Positions 14,329-23,846 of a stretch of 33,025 nt of DNA are shown here, in pieces (positions within the stretch are counted from its first letter, which is position 1; every line of letters starts with the position of its first letter). Source of the DNA: Dehalococcoidia bacterium. Its GTDB lineage: Bacteria; Chloroflexota; Dehalococcoidia; GIF9; UBA5629. A program made the position numbers and the translations under genes. Under the pieces are notes generated by a model. It was not told the origin of the DNA, ran no database searches, and worked only from the letters and a program-made list of their open reading frames with translations. The stretch lies in contig PLME01000012.1 of NCBI GenBank assembly GCA_003142375.1, positions 72,283-105,307 on the forward strand. Direction: 5' to 3'.

Positions 14329-16533
14329 ATGAAATATGCTGAGGTGGCCGTCAATGCACCTGGCGGCCATCGACATACCTTCTCCTATTCGATCCCGGAA
14401 GCACTAAAGGTGGAGGTGGGCTGCGGGATCCGGGTGCCCTTCGGTCCCAGGGTCCTGCAGGGGATTGTCGTTGAGGTCACGGAAAAACCTTCTTACCCTG
14501 ACACCAGAGATATATTGCAGCTTATCTCTTCATCCCCGATCGTATCCCCCGAACGTATAAAGCTCGCCCTGTGGATTGCCGACTACTATCTCTCTCCACT
14601 CTGGCGATCCATAGCCCTGTTTCTGCCCCCCGGTTTTGAAAGAAACACCGTAATCAAACCGAAGTCAATAAAATATTTGACACGTGTCCCTGAAAGTGAA
14701 AAGGCAAAAGGCGTATCTGCCAAGCAGCGTAGTGTACTGGAATTGCTCTCCGAATCCGGAGGCAGGTTGCCAGTGCCCCAAATTCTAGGACAGTTGCATC
14801 TGAACAGGGGCATTATAAAAACGCTGCTGGCCAAAGGTCTGGTAGTCGAGGATGAAGTAGAGGTAAGCCGTGACCCGCTGGCCTGCCGCGAGCTTCCTCT
14901 GGAACTGCCTTTCACATTCACCGACAATCAAAACCTGGTCTGGCATCCCATAGAAGCCGCCATCGATGGTCAGGGCAGCGCCGCTAAACCCAACCTGTTT
15001 CTATTGCATGGTGTTACCGGAAGCGGCAAAACCGAGATATATTTGCGGGCGCTGGCAGAGACGATAAAGTGCGGTAAAAAAGGTATATGCCTGGTGCCTG
15101 AAATCTCTCTTACCACACAGACTATCAATCGTTTCTTCGCCAGGTTTCCGGGCAGGGTTGCTGTATTTCATAGCAAGCTTTCGCAGGGGGAACAATACGA
15201 GGAATGGAGGCGCATTCAGAAAGGAGATTTTGACATCGTAATCGGCCCGCGCAGCGCTATCTTCTCCCCTCAACCTGACCTGGGCCTGATCATAGTCGAT
15301 GAGGAACATGAATGGGCCTATAAGCAGTCCGACCAAACACCCAGATATCATGCCCGTGATGTGGCAGTGCAATTAGCAAGGCTGACGGGCTCCACGCTGA
15401 TTATGGGCAGTGCAACACCCGATGTCGAAACCTACTATAAGGCCGTTAATGGTCTATATCAGCTTATCGAGCTAAAAGAACGTATCACGCCCCTGGGCAG
15501 CACGCCTTTGCCGGAAGTCAGCGTTGTAAATATGAGAGATGAGTTCAAGGCGGGGAACCGCAGCATTTTCAGCCGCTTGCTAAAAGCCCAGGTAAAGCTG
15601 GCACTGGAGCAACAGGAGCAGGTTATACTTTTTATCAATCGGCGAGGCCAGTCGACCTTTGTGGAATGCATGAATTGCGGTTTCGTGCCGAGCTGCAAGA
15701 GATGTTCGGGTTCTCTCACCTACCACTCTGTAGAGAAGCGTCTGATATGCCACCACTGCCGGCGTGCGTATCCCGTTCTCAGGAGCTGTCCTAACTGTTA
15801 CAGCAAGGAGATTAAATACTTCGGCATCGGCACCGAGACGGTTGAAGCTGAATGCCGGAAATTATTTCCGTATGCCAGGGTGCTGCGCTTTGATAGCGAT
15901 ACCATGGCCAAAGCCCGGGAATATGAAAAAGCTATGAACAGCTTTCGCAAACGTGAGATCGATATCCTGGTCGGCACACAGATACTGGCTAAGGGGCTGG
16001 ATTTTCCCGGCGTCTCTGTGGTAGGCATCGTTAACTCGGATACGGGTTTGAATCTGCCGGACTTCCGCTCGGGGGAGAGGACATTTCAGCTTTTGTGCCA
16101 GGTCGCAGGCAGGGCCGGTCGAGGGATAACAGCGGGTAGAGCTGTCATTCAGACTTATAATCCCGGGTATTACGCCATCAGGTATGCTGCCTTGCATGAT
16201 TATGTTGGATTTTATGAAAGTGAACTGAATTACAGGCGTGAGTTCGGCTACCCCCCGTTTACCAGTATGGTCCGCCTTGTTTACAGTCACAGCAATGAAG
16301 AGAAATGCCGGATAGAAGCTGCGAGGCTGGCTGCCAGTATCCAGATGCTTATGGACGAGCAGGGCGCAGAAAGGTTTAAATTAATCGGACCCGCGCCTTC
16401 ATTTGTTTCGAGACTGAGGGGCAAATATCAGGTACAGCTCATTATTCTGGGTCGCACTGTTCACAATATATTGGAAAAGGTGGACCTCCCGCCGGGATGG
16501 ATTTTGGACGTTGACCCTGTCGGTATGCTTTAA
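14329..16533 (+). CDS. priA: Primosomal protein N' (PriA replication restart helicase)
   Basis: A 3'-5' superfamily 2 helicase that recognises stalled forks and reloads the replisome. The 734 residues include the N-terminal 3' DNA-binding domain (about 1-105), Walker A GVTGSGKT (228-235) and Walker B DEEH (324-327). Eight cysteines bind two zinc ions (447, 450, 456, 459, 474, 477, 487, 490). The motif V/VI region GTQILAKGLDFPGVS is followed by QVAGRAGRG. It starts 5 nt after rplS. A replication gene in an operon with a candidate NrdR site upstream is noted in the findings. Confidence 0.95.
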   Translation: MKYAEVAVNAPGGHRHTFSYSIPEALKVEVGCGIRVPFGPRVLQGIVVEVTEKPSYPDTRDILQLISSSPIVSPERIKLALWIADYYLSPLWRSIALFLPPGFERNTVIKPKSIKYLTRVPESEKAKGVSAKQRSVLELLSESGGRLPVPQILGQLHLNRGIIKTLLAKGLVVEDEVEVSRDPLACRELPLELPFTFTDNQNLVWHPIEAAIDGQGSAAKPNLFLLHGVTGSGKTEIYLRALAETIKCGKKGICLVPEISLTTQTINRFFARFPGRVAVFHSKLSQGEQYEEWRRIQKGDFDIVIGPRSAIFSPQPDLGLIIVDEEHEWAYKQSDQTPRYHARDVAVQLARLTGSTLIMGSATPDVETYYKAVNGLYQLIELKERITPLGSTPLPEVSVVNMRDEFKAGNRSIFSRLLKAQVKLALEQQEQVILFINRRGQSTFVECMNCGFVPSCKRCSGSLTYHSVEKRLICHHCRRAYPVLRSCPNCYSKEIKYFGIGTETVEAECRKLFPYARVLRFDSDTMAKAREYEKAMNSFRKREIDILVGTQILAKGLDFPGVSVVGIVNSDTGLNLPDFRSGERTFQLLCQVAGRAGRGITAGRAVIQTYNPGYYAIRYAALHDYVGFYESELNYRREFGYPPFTSMVRLVYSHSNEEKCRIEAARLAASIQMLMDEQGAERFKLIGPAPSFVSRLRGKYQVQLIILGRTVHNILEKVDLPPGWILDVDPVGML

Positions 16534-16542
16534 TTATTTAGC

Positions 16543-17022
16543 ATGGCTGTATTAAGAATCCGCACCAACCCCGATCCTGTTCTCAGGAAGAAGGCCAAAC
16601 GGGTCACTGACATCGAATCCGTCCAGCGCCTGATTGACGACATGGTCGAAACACTGACTGCTGCTCCCGGCGTGGGCCTGGCGGCCAATCAGGTGGGTGC
16701 CCCCCTCCGTATCATAGTTATAAGAATTCCCGAGGAGGAGGATGTAATAACGCTGATTAACCCGGAGATCGTTGAAAAGACGGGTGAAAGGTGTGTCATG
16801 GAGGGATGCCTGAGCATACCGGGTTACCAGGCAGAGATTACGAGATCAGAGTCGGTCAAGGTCAGGGGAAGGGACAGACATGGTAAACTGGTCCGCAAGA
16901 AGGCTACAGAACTACTGGCCCAGGCACTCGAGCACGAAATAGATCACCTCAATGGGATCCTGTATATAGACTACATTCAAGATAAGGACGAGCTACTCAG
17001 AACTGACGAAGAAACGGAATAG
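16543..17022 (+). CDS. def: Peptide deformylase
   Basis: Removes the formyl group from the N-terminal Met of nascent proteins; a metalloenzyme. All three motifs are intact in 159 residues: GVGLAANQ (43-50), EGCLS with the metal ligand Cys89 (87-91), and HEIDH (131-135) supplying two His ligands and the catalytic Glu. It lies 9 nt after priA in the same operon, a common pairing in bacteria. Confidence 0.96.
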   Translation: MAVLRIRTNPDPVLRKKAKRVTDIESVQRLIDDMVETLTAAPGVGLAANQVGAPLRIIVIRIPEEEDVITLINPEIVEKTGERCVMEGCLSIPGYQAEITRSESVKVRGRDRHGKLVRKKATELLAQALEHEIDHLNGILYIDYIQDKDELLRTDEETE

Positions 17023-17041
17023 GTTTGTTATAACCGGTTTG

Positions 17042-18817
17042 TCAGCCGTTCCAATCCATCTCTACGACGAACTTGCCCGTCCAATTTTCCAGCGCAACCG
17101 GATAAAAGCCCGGCGTGTCTTTCACTATCTGGAATTCTATATTCTGCATTTTGCCCGGACCCAGGCTGACTTCCTGCTGGCTCTCGGATAAGCCCTTTAC
17201 GCGCAGGATCAGGGTATGAGTCCCGGTTACCTCACCCACATTAGTTACCGAAGCTGTGACGATAACTGGTTGTCCCTGCCTGACACGTTCGGGGCCAATA
17301 GAGAAATTGCTGACAATGAATGAAGGTGGCGCCAGGGGGATGGCCGTGAAAAATCCACCCAGGCCGTCAATATCGGCGTAGTAGTCGCCTGCAACGTCCT
17401 TAACCACCGTAAAACCGGCAGTCTGGCTAGCGCCGGGCGGCAGGGAAAGGTCGCTGATATTTTCAACAACACCCCCGACCCTGAGCACAACGCTGTATTT
17501 TCCCGTCTGCATTCCGTTATTGGAAACTATGACGCTTATGCTGACAGGCTCGCCCACTTTGACATTGTTCGGCGTAATAGTGAGGTTGCTGGTGGAAAAC
17601 TTGGGCATGCTCATCGGTCCGGCGCCGGGTCCTGCCGAAGGCTGCATACCTGATTGCCCTGACTGGCCCATACCCGGAGGCATGGGAGGTGTCATGGTCT
17701 GCTGGCCGGGTTGCATATATTGCTGGCCCGGAGGCATTTGCGGCGCTCCAGGGGGCATTCCAGGTTGAGGCCGTTGCATCCCGAACGGCATTCCCTGCAT
17801 AGGCGGTTGGCCGCCCATTTGAGGCTGCATTCCCGGACCCATCGGTTGCGCTCCGGGAGGCATTCCCTGCATAGGTGGTTGTCCGCCCGGCATTTGCGGC
17901 CCGCCCGGGAATTGAGGACCCCTCATACCGGGGGGCTGCATACCTGGCTGCAAGGGGGGGTGCATACCCGGTTGGTTTGGCTGAAACGGCGGTTGCATGC
18001 CTGGCTGAGGTTGCCCCTGGAACGGTTGCTGCATTCCGGGCATACCGGGTGCAGACATATCTTGAGGCATTCCTGGCTGTCCCGGGGTTTGCATGCCCAT
18101 AAACATCCCTTCAGGTGCGCCGGCCATGCCCGGACGCTGCGGGCCGCCCGGCATCTGAGCATCTCCCATGCCCGGTTTGCCCGGCTTGCCTTTTTGCTTG
18201 GCGCCCTTTTTAAATTGCTCACCCGGCGCTCCCGCCTTTCGCTTAGAAGGTTTGGTTACCATCAGAATGGTCATCATGATAATTACGCCGAGTACGATTC
18301 CAAAGAACCCCCACAGGTAAGGGGGGAACATATCCAAGAATGACCCGCTCTCTTTGACCGTAAAAAACCCCTGCAAATTGCCGACCCTTACATCATTATT
18401 GCCGGAGTCTTCGGCGTTTACCTGAAAGATGATATTATCGTTGGTCTGGCCGGCATCAAGTGTGATCGTCCGTGGATTGCCCACCGTTTTGCCGTTGACC
18501 TGCACTCCGAGATCGTAAGTGATCTGTTGCTGACTGGAATTGGTGGCTTTTACTTTTATGGTGACGACATCACCTTTGTTGACCTCAAAGGGTGTAATGA
18601 AGGGGGAACCTTTGGCAAGGACCAGACCGTCCGGTAGAGTGGCGTTATCTTGTGCTAAAAATGTAGGATACGATGATTCAGAAGTTAAAATTGACTGTCC
18701 AAAACCATGTGAAACCTGGTTGTTGGATAATACGCTCTCAGCATAAGCTGCACGAGGGGTGATAATCGCCATCAATATCAACAGGGCGATCGGTAACGAT
18801 ATCAGCAACCTTCTCAT
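17042..18817 (-). CDS. Membrane-anchored CARDB-like protein with long Pro/Gly/Met/Gln-rich region
   Basis: 591 residues of unknown function. Residues 1-26 look like a cleavable signal peptide ending AYA. Residues about 50-155 form a beta-rich CARDB/NEW3-like domain (GDVVTIKVKATNSS, LDAGQTNDNIIFQV). A single membrane helix spans about 166-187, followed at once by ten Lys/Arg within about 25 residues. Residues about 212-405 are low complexity, rich in PGM, PPMQGMP and QPGM repeats. Two more CARDB-like domains follow (about 408-495 and 500-591). By the positive-inside rule the repeat region and the last two domains would be cytoplasmic, which is odd for CARDB domains. GGAGGCT precedes the ATG. 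It has its own promoter just upstream and appears monocistronic. Confidence 0.75.
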   Translation of the reverse strand: MRRLLISLPIALLILMAIITPRAAYAESVLSNNQVSHGFGQSILTSESSYPTFLAQDNATLPDGLVLAKGSPFITPFEVNKGDVVTIKVKATNSSQQQITYDLGVQVNGKTVGNPRTITLDAGQTNDNIIFQVNAEDSGNNDVRVGNLQGFFTVKESGSFLDMFPPYLWGFFGIVLGVIIMMTILMVTKPSKRKAGAPGEQFKKGAKQKGKPGKPGMGDAQMPGGPQRPGMAGAPEGMFMGMQTPGQPGMPQDMSAPGMPGMQQPFQGQPQPGMQPPFQPNQPGMHPPLQPGMQPPGMRGPQFPGGPQMPGGQPPMQGMPPGAQPMGPGMQPQMGGQPPMQGMPFGMQRPQPGMPPGAPQMPPGQQYMQPGQQTMTPPMPPGMGQSGQSGMQPSAGPGAGPMSMPKFSTSNLTITPNNVKVGEPVSISVIVSNNGMQTGKYSVVLRVGGVVENISDLSLPPGASQTAGFTVVKDVAGDYYADIDGLGGFFTAIPLAPPSFIVSNFSIGPERVRQGQPVIVTASVTNVGEVTGTHTLILRVKGLSESQQEVSLGPGKMQNIEFQIVKDTPGFYPVALENWTGKFVVEMDWNG

Positions 18818-18864
18818 GTAATATTAGCCTCCAAAATATTTACCACACATGTAACCTTTGTAAT

Positions 18865-18893
18865 ACTCTACTCTAAAATTAAATGTAAATCAA
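18865..18893 (-). promoter_or_regulatory. Candidate promoter of the CARDB-like gene
   Basis: On the minus strand TTGATT (18888-18893) is followed by 17 nt and TAGAGT (18865-18870). It starts just after the stop of the zincin gene and leaves a leader of about 40 nt. Confidence 0.45.
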
Positions 18894-18899
18894 TAGTAA

Positions 18900-19277
18900 T
18901 TAAGTATCGCCGCCGTTTTCGATTTCTTCCAACCGGTCATCGTCGAGCCCGAAGTAATGGGCGATTTCGTGCTTCACCGTCCTGATGATCTCCTGCTTCA
19001 ATTCCTGTTCAGAGGAGCAGTCTGCCTCCAGGGGCTTTTGGAAGATCGATATTTTATCCGGCAGCGCCAGGTTGTAGCTGCGATCCCTTCTGGTCCGGGG
19101 GATTCCTTCGTACAAACCCAGAAGCTCATATTTGTTTTTCAGGCCCAGACTTTTGATCTGGCTGCTACTGGGCCAGTCTTCCACGACTATATCGATATTT
19201 TCCAGGAGTTCTTTGAATTCGTCGGGCATACTGGAGATGGCATCCAGGACCAGTTTCTCGAATTTCTCTCGCCGCAT
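18900..19277 (-). CDS. Small zincin-like metallopeptidase family protein
   Basis: 125 residues containing HEIAHYFGLDDDRL (about 102-115), the HExxHxxGxxD zinc-binding motif of a minimal zincin family (Pfam Zincin_1, formerly DUF1025). The N-terminal half has the family pattern of an acidic helix, then VEDWPSSSQ and LLGLYEGIPRTRRDR. No signal peptide or membrane segment is present, so it acts in the cytoplasm. Its substrate is unknown; family members are often next to translation or housekeeping genes. It is divergent from leuS. Confidence 0.85.
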   Translation of the reverse strand: MRREKFEKLVLDAISSMPDEFKELLENIDIVVEDWPSSSQIKSLGLKNKYELLGLYEGIPRTRRDRSYNLALPDKISIFQKPLEADCSSEQELKQEIIRTVKHEIAHYFGLDDDRLEEIENGGDT

Positions 19278-19361
19278 AGCTTATCCCGTAAGTACTCTAT
19301 GAGACCATGATAACAATTTTTCGCTCCGGCAACATTTCTGCTTCTATACAACCAGTGAATA

Positions 19362-19390
19362 TTGACGGTAGAGGGTTCTGAAGTTAAAAT
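19362..19390 (+). promoter_or_regulatory. leuS promoter giving a nearly leaderless mRNA
   Basis: TTGACG (19362-19367), a 17-nt spacer, then TAAAAT (19385-19390). The predicted start of transcription is 19396-19399, only 2-5 nt before the leuS ATG at 19401. No Shine-Dalgarno sequence is present. The TTG of the -35 box is in frame with leuS, which makes it look like an earlier start codon. Confidence 0.65.
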
Positions 19391-19400
19391 TTCCACTATT

Positions 19401-21854
19401 ATGAAAGCTTCGAGTAAATATAACCCACAAGAAATAGAGAGGAAATGGCAGGATAAATGGGCGGCGGACCATCTGTACGAAGTTAAGGAGAATGACCCGA
19501 AGCCGAAGTTTTATGCCCTGACCATGTTTCCCTACACGTCTGGGGACTTGCACATCGGACACTGGTATGCCATGGCGCCTTCGGACGTATATGCTAGGTA
19601 TAAGAGCATGCAGGGATATAACGTCCTGCACCCTGTGGGTTTTGACGCTTTTGGACTGCCGGCTGAGAACAAGGCTATAGCCACAGGGGTAAACCCGGCC
19701 GAATGGACCATCAAAAATGTTGAGAATATGCGACGCCAGCTGCGGACCATCGGCGCTATTTATGATTGGACCCGGGAAGTAATTACCTGCCTGCCCGAAT
19801 ACTACAAATGGACCGAATGGTTTTTCTTGAAGCTTTATGAGGCCGGTCTGGCCTATCGCGGCAAGGGGGCGGTCAACTGGTGCCCCAAATGCCAGACAGT
19901 GCTGGCCAATGAGCAGGTGGTGGATGATGGCGTTTGCTGGCGCTGCGAAAGCATCGTGGAGAAAAAGCAGCTTGAGCAATGGTTCTTCCGCATTACAAAA
20001 TACGCTGATGAGCTGCTCGAATATAAAAACATGGACTGGCCCGAGCGCATTCGTATCATGCAGACCAACTGGATAGGTAAGAGCTACGGTGCCGATATCT
20101 CTTTCGGGCTTGACCATCCGGGCATTGTGGAAAAGGAGATCAGGGTTTTTACCACCCGGCCCGACACTCTTTTCGGCGTCACTTTCTTCGTGCTTGCGCC
20201 TGAGCACTCGCTGGTCCCGGCTCTGACTACCAAGGACAGAAAGGACGAGGTCGAGGCCTATATGCGCAAGGCCCAGAGGCAGACCGAGTTCGAAAGGACG
20301 GCCGCCGAGACCGAAAAAACCGGCGTATTTCTGGGCAGCTATGTGATCAATCGCGTTAACGGCGAAAGGGTTCCTATATGGATCGCCGACTATGTGTTGC
20401 CGCAATACGGTACGGGCGCAGTCATGGGCGTGCCGGCGCACGACCAGAGAGATTTTGACTTTGCCAAGAAGTACGGCATTCCTATCAGGATCGTTGTTGC
20501 GCCCTATGATTGGGACGGTAAGGACCTTGAAGCGGCCCATGTAGAAAACGGCAAGATGGTCAACTCCTCGAAGCAGTTCGACGGCCTGGACAGTGAAGAG
20601 ATGAAATCTGCCATCTGCGATTACTTGAAAAGTAAGGGCTGGGGCGGGAAGACCATCACTTACCGGCTGCGTGACTGGCTAATATCACGTCAGAGATATT
20701 GGGGAGCGCCTATCCCCATGATATATTGCCCCAAGTGCGGCATCGTGCCGGTGCCCGAAAAGGACCTTCCTGTTTTGCTTCCCCCAGACGTAGAGTTCAG
20801 GCCTACCGGCGAATCGCCGCTCAAGTACTGCGAATCGTTCGTAAATACCACCTGCCCCAAATGCGGAGGACCTGCCAAGAGGGAAACGGATACCATGGAT
20901 ACCTTCATGTGCTCTTCATGGTACTTCCTGCGCTATACCAGCCCCGGATACGATAAATTCCCCTTCGAGAAAAGCAAGTTGAAATACTGGATGCCAGTCG
21001 ATTTGTATACGGGCGGGGCCGAGCATGCCACCATGCACCTGCTGTATTCTCGCTTCTTTATCAAGGCTATACGTGATATGGGCCTGGTGGATTTTGACGA
21101 GCCCTTCACCAGGCTCTTTAACCAGGGCATAATAGTCTTCCAGGGTGAGAAAATGAGCAAATCAAAGGGCAATGTGGTCACTCCTGACGATTACGTGTCC
21201 GATATGGGCGCCGATGCAGTACGTGTTTACCTCATGTTTGTTGGCCCCTGGGAGCAGGGTGGTGAATGGAACGACAACGGGATCGTAGGCATGAGCCGGT
21301 GGCTGAGCAGGATCTGGAAGCTGGCCTCTTTGGACTATGCTGCAAAAACAGTGGATGCCGACAGTGAAAAAGAGTGCAAACGGGTTATGCACAAAACCAT
21401 TAAGAAAGCCTCGGAGGATATGGAGCGCTTCCGCTTCAACACCATGTTGGCCGCGCTCATGGAATATTCGAACTTGTTGAACAAGATTTCAGAGGCGGGC
21501 TCCGTCTCCAAGAAGACATGGGATGAAGCCATCAAGAATTTGCTTATTTTGATTGCGCCTTCGGCGCCGCACATGGCAGAGGAGCTCTGGGTGAACCTCG
21601 GACTCCCCTACAGCATTCACAAACAGAGATGGCCGGGATGGGACCCGGAACTGGCTACCGATGAGGAAGTAACCCTGGTGGTGCAGATAAACGGCAAGGT
21701 CAGGGACAAGCTGACGGTGCCGGCATCCATTAGCGAAGACGAAGCTAAAAAGATAGCCTTTGACCAGGAGCGCGTTAAATCTTATACCTCCGGCAAAGAT
21801 ATCCTGAAAATCATTTATGTCCCCGGTAAGCTGATCAACATCGTAGTAAAATAA
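19401..21854 (+). CDS. leuS: Leucyl-tRNA synthetase
   Basis: Charges tRNA-Leu; class Ia synthetase. From the ATG the protein has 817 residues, with KYNPQEIERKWQ at the N-terminus, the HIGH motif at 51-54 (SGDLHIGHWYAM), and the CP1 editing domain (FTTRPDTLFGVTF, YGTGAVMGVPAHDQRD). The zinc-type insert has CPKCG pairs before the LPVLLP and TDTMDTF segments, and MSKSKGN is near residue 585. I chose 19401 over the in-frame TTG at 19362 because the TTG is the -35 box of a well-formed promoter and the extra 13 residues do not belong to the family. There is no T-box leader. Confidence 0.96.
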   Translation: MKASSKYNPQEIERKWQDKWAADHLYEVKENDPKPKFYALTMFPYTSGDLHIGHWYAMAPSDVYARYKSMQGYNVLHPVGFDAFGLPAENKAIATGVNPAEWTIKNVENMRRQLRTIGAIYDWTREVITCLPEYYKWTEWFFLKLYEAGLAYRGKGAVNWCPKCQTVLANEQVVDDGVCWRCESIVEKKQLEQWFFRITKYADELLEYKNMDWPERIRIMQTNWIGKSYGADISFGLDHPGIVEKEIRVFTTRPDTLFGVTFFVLAPEHSLVPALTTKDRKDEVEAYMRKAQRQTEFERTAAETEKTGVFLGSYVINRVNGERVPIWIADYVLPQYGTGAVMGVPAHDQRDFDFAKKYGIPIRIVVAPYDWDGKDLEAAHVENGKMVNSSKQFDGLDSEEMKSAICDYLKSKGWGGKTITYRLRDWLISRQRYWGAPIPMIYCPKCGIVPVPEKDLPVLLPPDVEFRPTGESPLKYCESFVNTTCPKCGGPAKRETDTMDTFMCSSWYFLRYTSPGYDKFPFEKSKLKYWMPVDLYTGGAEHATMHLLYSRFFIKAIRDMGLVDFDEPFTRLFNQGIIVFQGEKMSKSKGNVVTPDDYVSDMGADAVRVYLMFVGPWEQGGEWNDNGIVGMSRWLSRIWKLASLDYAAKTVDADSEKECKRVMHKTIKKASEDMERFRFNTMLAALMEYSNLLNKISEAGSVSKKTWDEAIKNLLILIAPSAPHMAEELWVNLGLPYSIHKQRWPGWDPELATDEEVTLVVQINGKVRDKLTVPASISEDEAKKIAFDQERVKSYTSGKDILKIIYVPGKLINIVVK

Positions 21855-21906
21855 CGCCGCAATATAACAAGCGGTATAAAGCTGATTAACAGCGCGAGGT
21901 GTAAAC

Positions 21907-23136
21907 ATGCTTGAACCATTGATGTCCGATAAACAACGATCATTACGTGACGAAGTCAGGCAATATGTGAAATCGGTTCCCAAACAGCTGTTGATTGATA
22001 TGGACGCCGATAAGATCAGGTACCCACGTGAATATGTGATTGGCCTGGCCAAGAAAAACCTGTTGGGGCTGCGGTTTTCCAAAGACTATGGGGGACGGGG
22101 ATTGAAATGGGTGGATGAGGCTATAGCGCTGGAGGAAATCGGCGTGCTCGGCATGTCTTTGGGCTGCCTATTTTCCCTGGTCAGCATCGTCGGTGAGTCA
22201 CTGGATGTATTCGGAACGGACAAGCAAAAACGCCAGTATCTGGAGCCGCTGCTCAAGGGCAAGATATTCTGTGCCGAAGCTCTGACGGAGCCTAGGGGAG
22301 GTTCCGATTTCTTCGGCGCCACGACGACTGCTGTGCAGAAGGGCGATTATTTCATTTTAAACGGTCAGAAAAGATTTGTGGTCGGCGCTGAAGGCGCCGA
22401 TATATTCCTGGTCTATGCCAGGACCGAAGGCTCGGCAGGCAAGAACATCAGCGCCTTCATCGTCGAGAGGGACATGGGCGTAGAAGCCAAATACATCTAC
22501 GGCCTGCTCGGCACAAGGGGTGGAGGCGCCGGCAGACTGGTTTTTAAAGATACCAGGGTGCCCAAGGAGAACCTGGTATTGGGCCTTAATCGGGGCGCCG
22601 ACGTATTTAACCAGATGATGATCCCGGAGAGGATGACCTCTGCGGCGGGCGCTATCGGCATGGCCAGGGCTGCGCTTGAGGTTGCAACCAGGTATACCGA
22701 CAAGAGGAAGGCCTTCGGCCGCAAGATCCGTGAGTTCGAAGGAGTAAGTTTCAGAATAGCCGACAGCGTTACCAAGCTCGATGCAGCCAGGATGCTGGTC
22801 TACGGTGCATCTGCATCCGTCGACTCGCTGGGGAGCACCGGGTACACCAGGAGGCTGGTCTCGGAGGCCAAGAAGTTCGGCACGGAAGCTGCCTGGGAGG
22901 TAATCAACAACGCCATGCAGGTAGTGGGCGGCATCGGCTACACCAATGTGTATCCCATTGAAAAAATGCTGCGCGACGCCCGGCTCTCCATTATATGGAC
23001 GGGCACCAGCGAGATAATGGACTTAATCATACAGCATGAATACTACCGTGAGACGCTGAAGCCGGCAGAGAAGGTGCGCAACGTTGAGGAGGATGCACAG
23101 GAGGCGGGCGCCGAGGAAGAAAAAATATACGAATAA
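21907..23136 (+). CDS. Acyl-CoA dehydrogenase family protein
   Basis: An FAD flavoenzyme of the acyl-CoA dehydrogenase family, 409 residues. Visible features are the FAD/substrate segment [16 protein letters not shown] (123-138), the middle beta domain, [18 protein letters not shown] (263-280), QVVGGIGY (338-345) and the C-terminal IWTGTSEIM (363-371). The Glu of the usual YEGT motif is Thr365. A Glu is present at 241 in [10 protein letters not shown], the position used as catalytic base by isovaleryl-CoA and long-chain dehydrogenases, so activity is plausible. The substrate cannot be predicted. GAGGTG precedes the ATG. It lies 52 nt after leuS, without an electron-transfer flavoprotein nearby. 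A C-terminal acidic tail ([13 protein letters not shown]) is unusual. Confidence 0.88.
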   Translation: MLEPLMSDKQRSLRDEVRQYVKSVPKQLLIDMDADKIRYPREYVIGLAKKNLLGLRFSKDYGGRGLKWVDEAIALEEIGVLGMSLGCLFSLVSIVGESLDVFGTDKQKRQYLEPLLKGKIFCAEALTEPRGGSDFFGATTTAVQKGDYFILNGQKRFVVGAEGADIFLVYARTEGSAGKNISAFIVERDMGVEAKYIYGLLGTRGGGAGRLVFKDTRVPKENLVLGLNRGADVFNQMMIPERMTSAAGAIGMARAALEVATRYTDKRKAFGRKIREFEGVSFRIADSVTKLDAARMLVYGASASVDSLGSTGYTRRLVSEAKKFGTEAAWEVINNAMQVVGGIGYTNVYPIEKMLRDARLSIIWTGTSEIMDLIIQHEYYRETLKPAEKVRNVEEDAQEAGAEEEKIYE

Positions 23137-23150
23137 ACTGTGCGTACGAA

Positions 23151-23843
23151 GTGGACAAGTCTGAAGTGGGTGATCCGGGTCGGAGTATAGCTGCCAATGT
23201 CGAAAACATGCAGCGGCGCCTGGCCGCCGCCTGTGAGCAGGGCGGAAGGGATATATCCACGGTCAAAGTTGTAGCCGTCACCAAGAATTTCCCTGCGGTG
23301 GCTGTACGGATGGCATTTCAGTGCGGCCTCAGGCATTTCGGAGAGAACAAGCTTCAGGAAGCGCAGGCCAAGTACGCTGAATTGGGTGACATCCGTTCTG
23401 AGCTGACGTTGCATTTCATAGGGCATTTGCAGACAAATAAGGTAAAAGACGCCGTAAGAACGGTGGACATAATCCAGAGTGTTGACTCTCTGCGCCTGGC
23501 CAACCTGTTAAATGAGAATACGGTTAAAAAGTTGCCCATCCTGATCCAGGTCAATATTGCGGAGGAGGAAACTAAATACGGCTTTCCCGTGGGAGACCTG
23601 GACGCCAACGTCAAAGCCATTGCGGCATTGCCCAACCTCGAGGTCTTAGGACTAATGACCATTGCTCCGCTTGCCGATGATCCGGAAGAGGTGCGGCCGG
23701 TATTCCGGAAGCTAAGGAAATTGAATGAACATTTCGGGTTTAAAGAGCTTTCCATGGGCATGACCGATGATTTCGAGGTGGCGGTTGAGGAAGGGGCTAC
23801 CATGATACGTATCGGCAGGGCAATATTCGGTGAAAGGAGTTAG
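23151..23843 (+). CDS. PLP homeostasis protein (YggS/PROSC family)
   Basis: Binds pyridoxal 5'-phosphate and buffers free PLP in the cytoplasm; no enzyme activity is known for the family. The 230 residues have PLP-lysine Lys45 in [33 protein letters not shown] and the phosphate-binding end [27 protein letters not shown]. The start is GTG, 14 nt after the previous stop, with no clear Shine-Dalgarno sequence. It is 3 nt from proC, a very common pairing in bacteria. Confidence 0.93.
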   Translation: MDKSEVGDPGRSIAANVENMQRRLAAACEQGGRDISTVKVVAVTKNFPAVAVRMAFQCGLRHFGENKLQEAQAKYAELGDIRSELTLHFIGHLQTNKVKDAVRTVDIIQSVDSLRLANLLNENTVKKLPILIQVNIAEEETKYGFPVGDLDANVKAIAALPNLEVLGLMTIAPLADDPEEVRPVFRKLRKLNEHFGFKELSMGMTDDFEVAVEEGATMIRIGRAIFGERS

Positions 23844-23846
23844 ATC

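Noticed and set aside
17023-17041. Terminator between def and the CARDB-like gene
   Set aside because: Only a short GGTT/AACC pairing with no T-run; too weak to call.
17711-18343. 210-codon Arg/His/Leu-rich frame antisense to the PGM-repeat region
   Set aside because: The repeat pattern simply mirrors the Pro-Gly-Met codons of the real gene; low-complexity shadow.
19344-20540. 398-codon open frame antisense to leuS
   Set aside because: It lies wholly opposite a full leuS with all synthetase motifs, has no recognisable domain, and its composition is that of a reverse-strand shadow.
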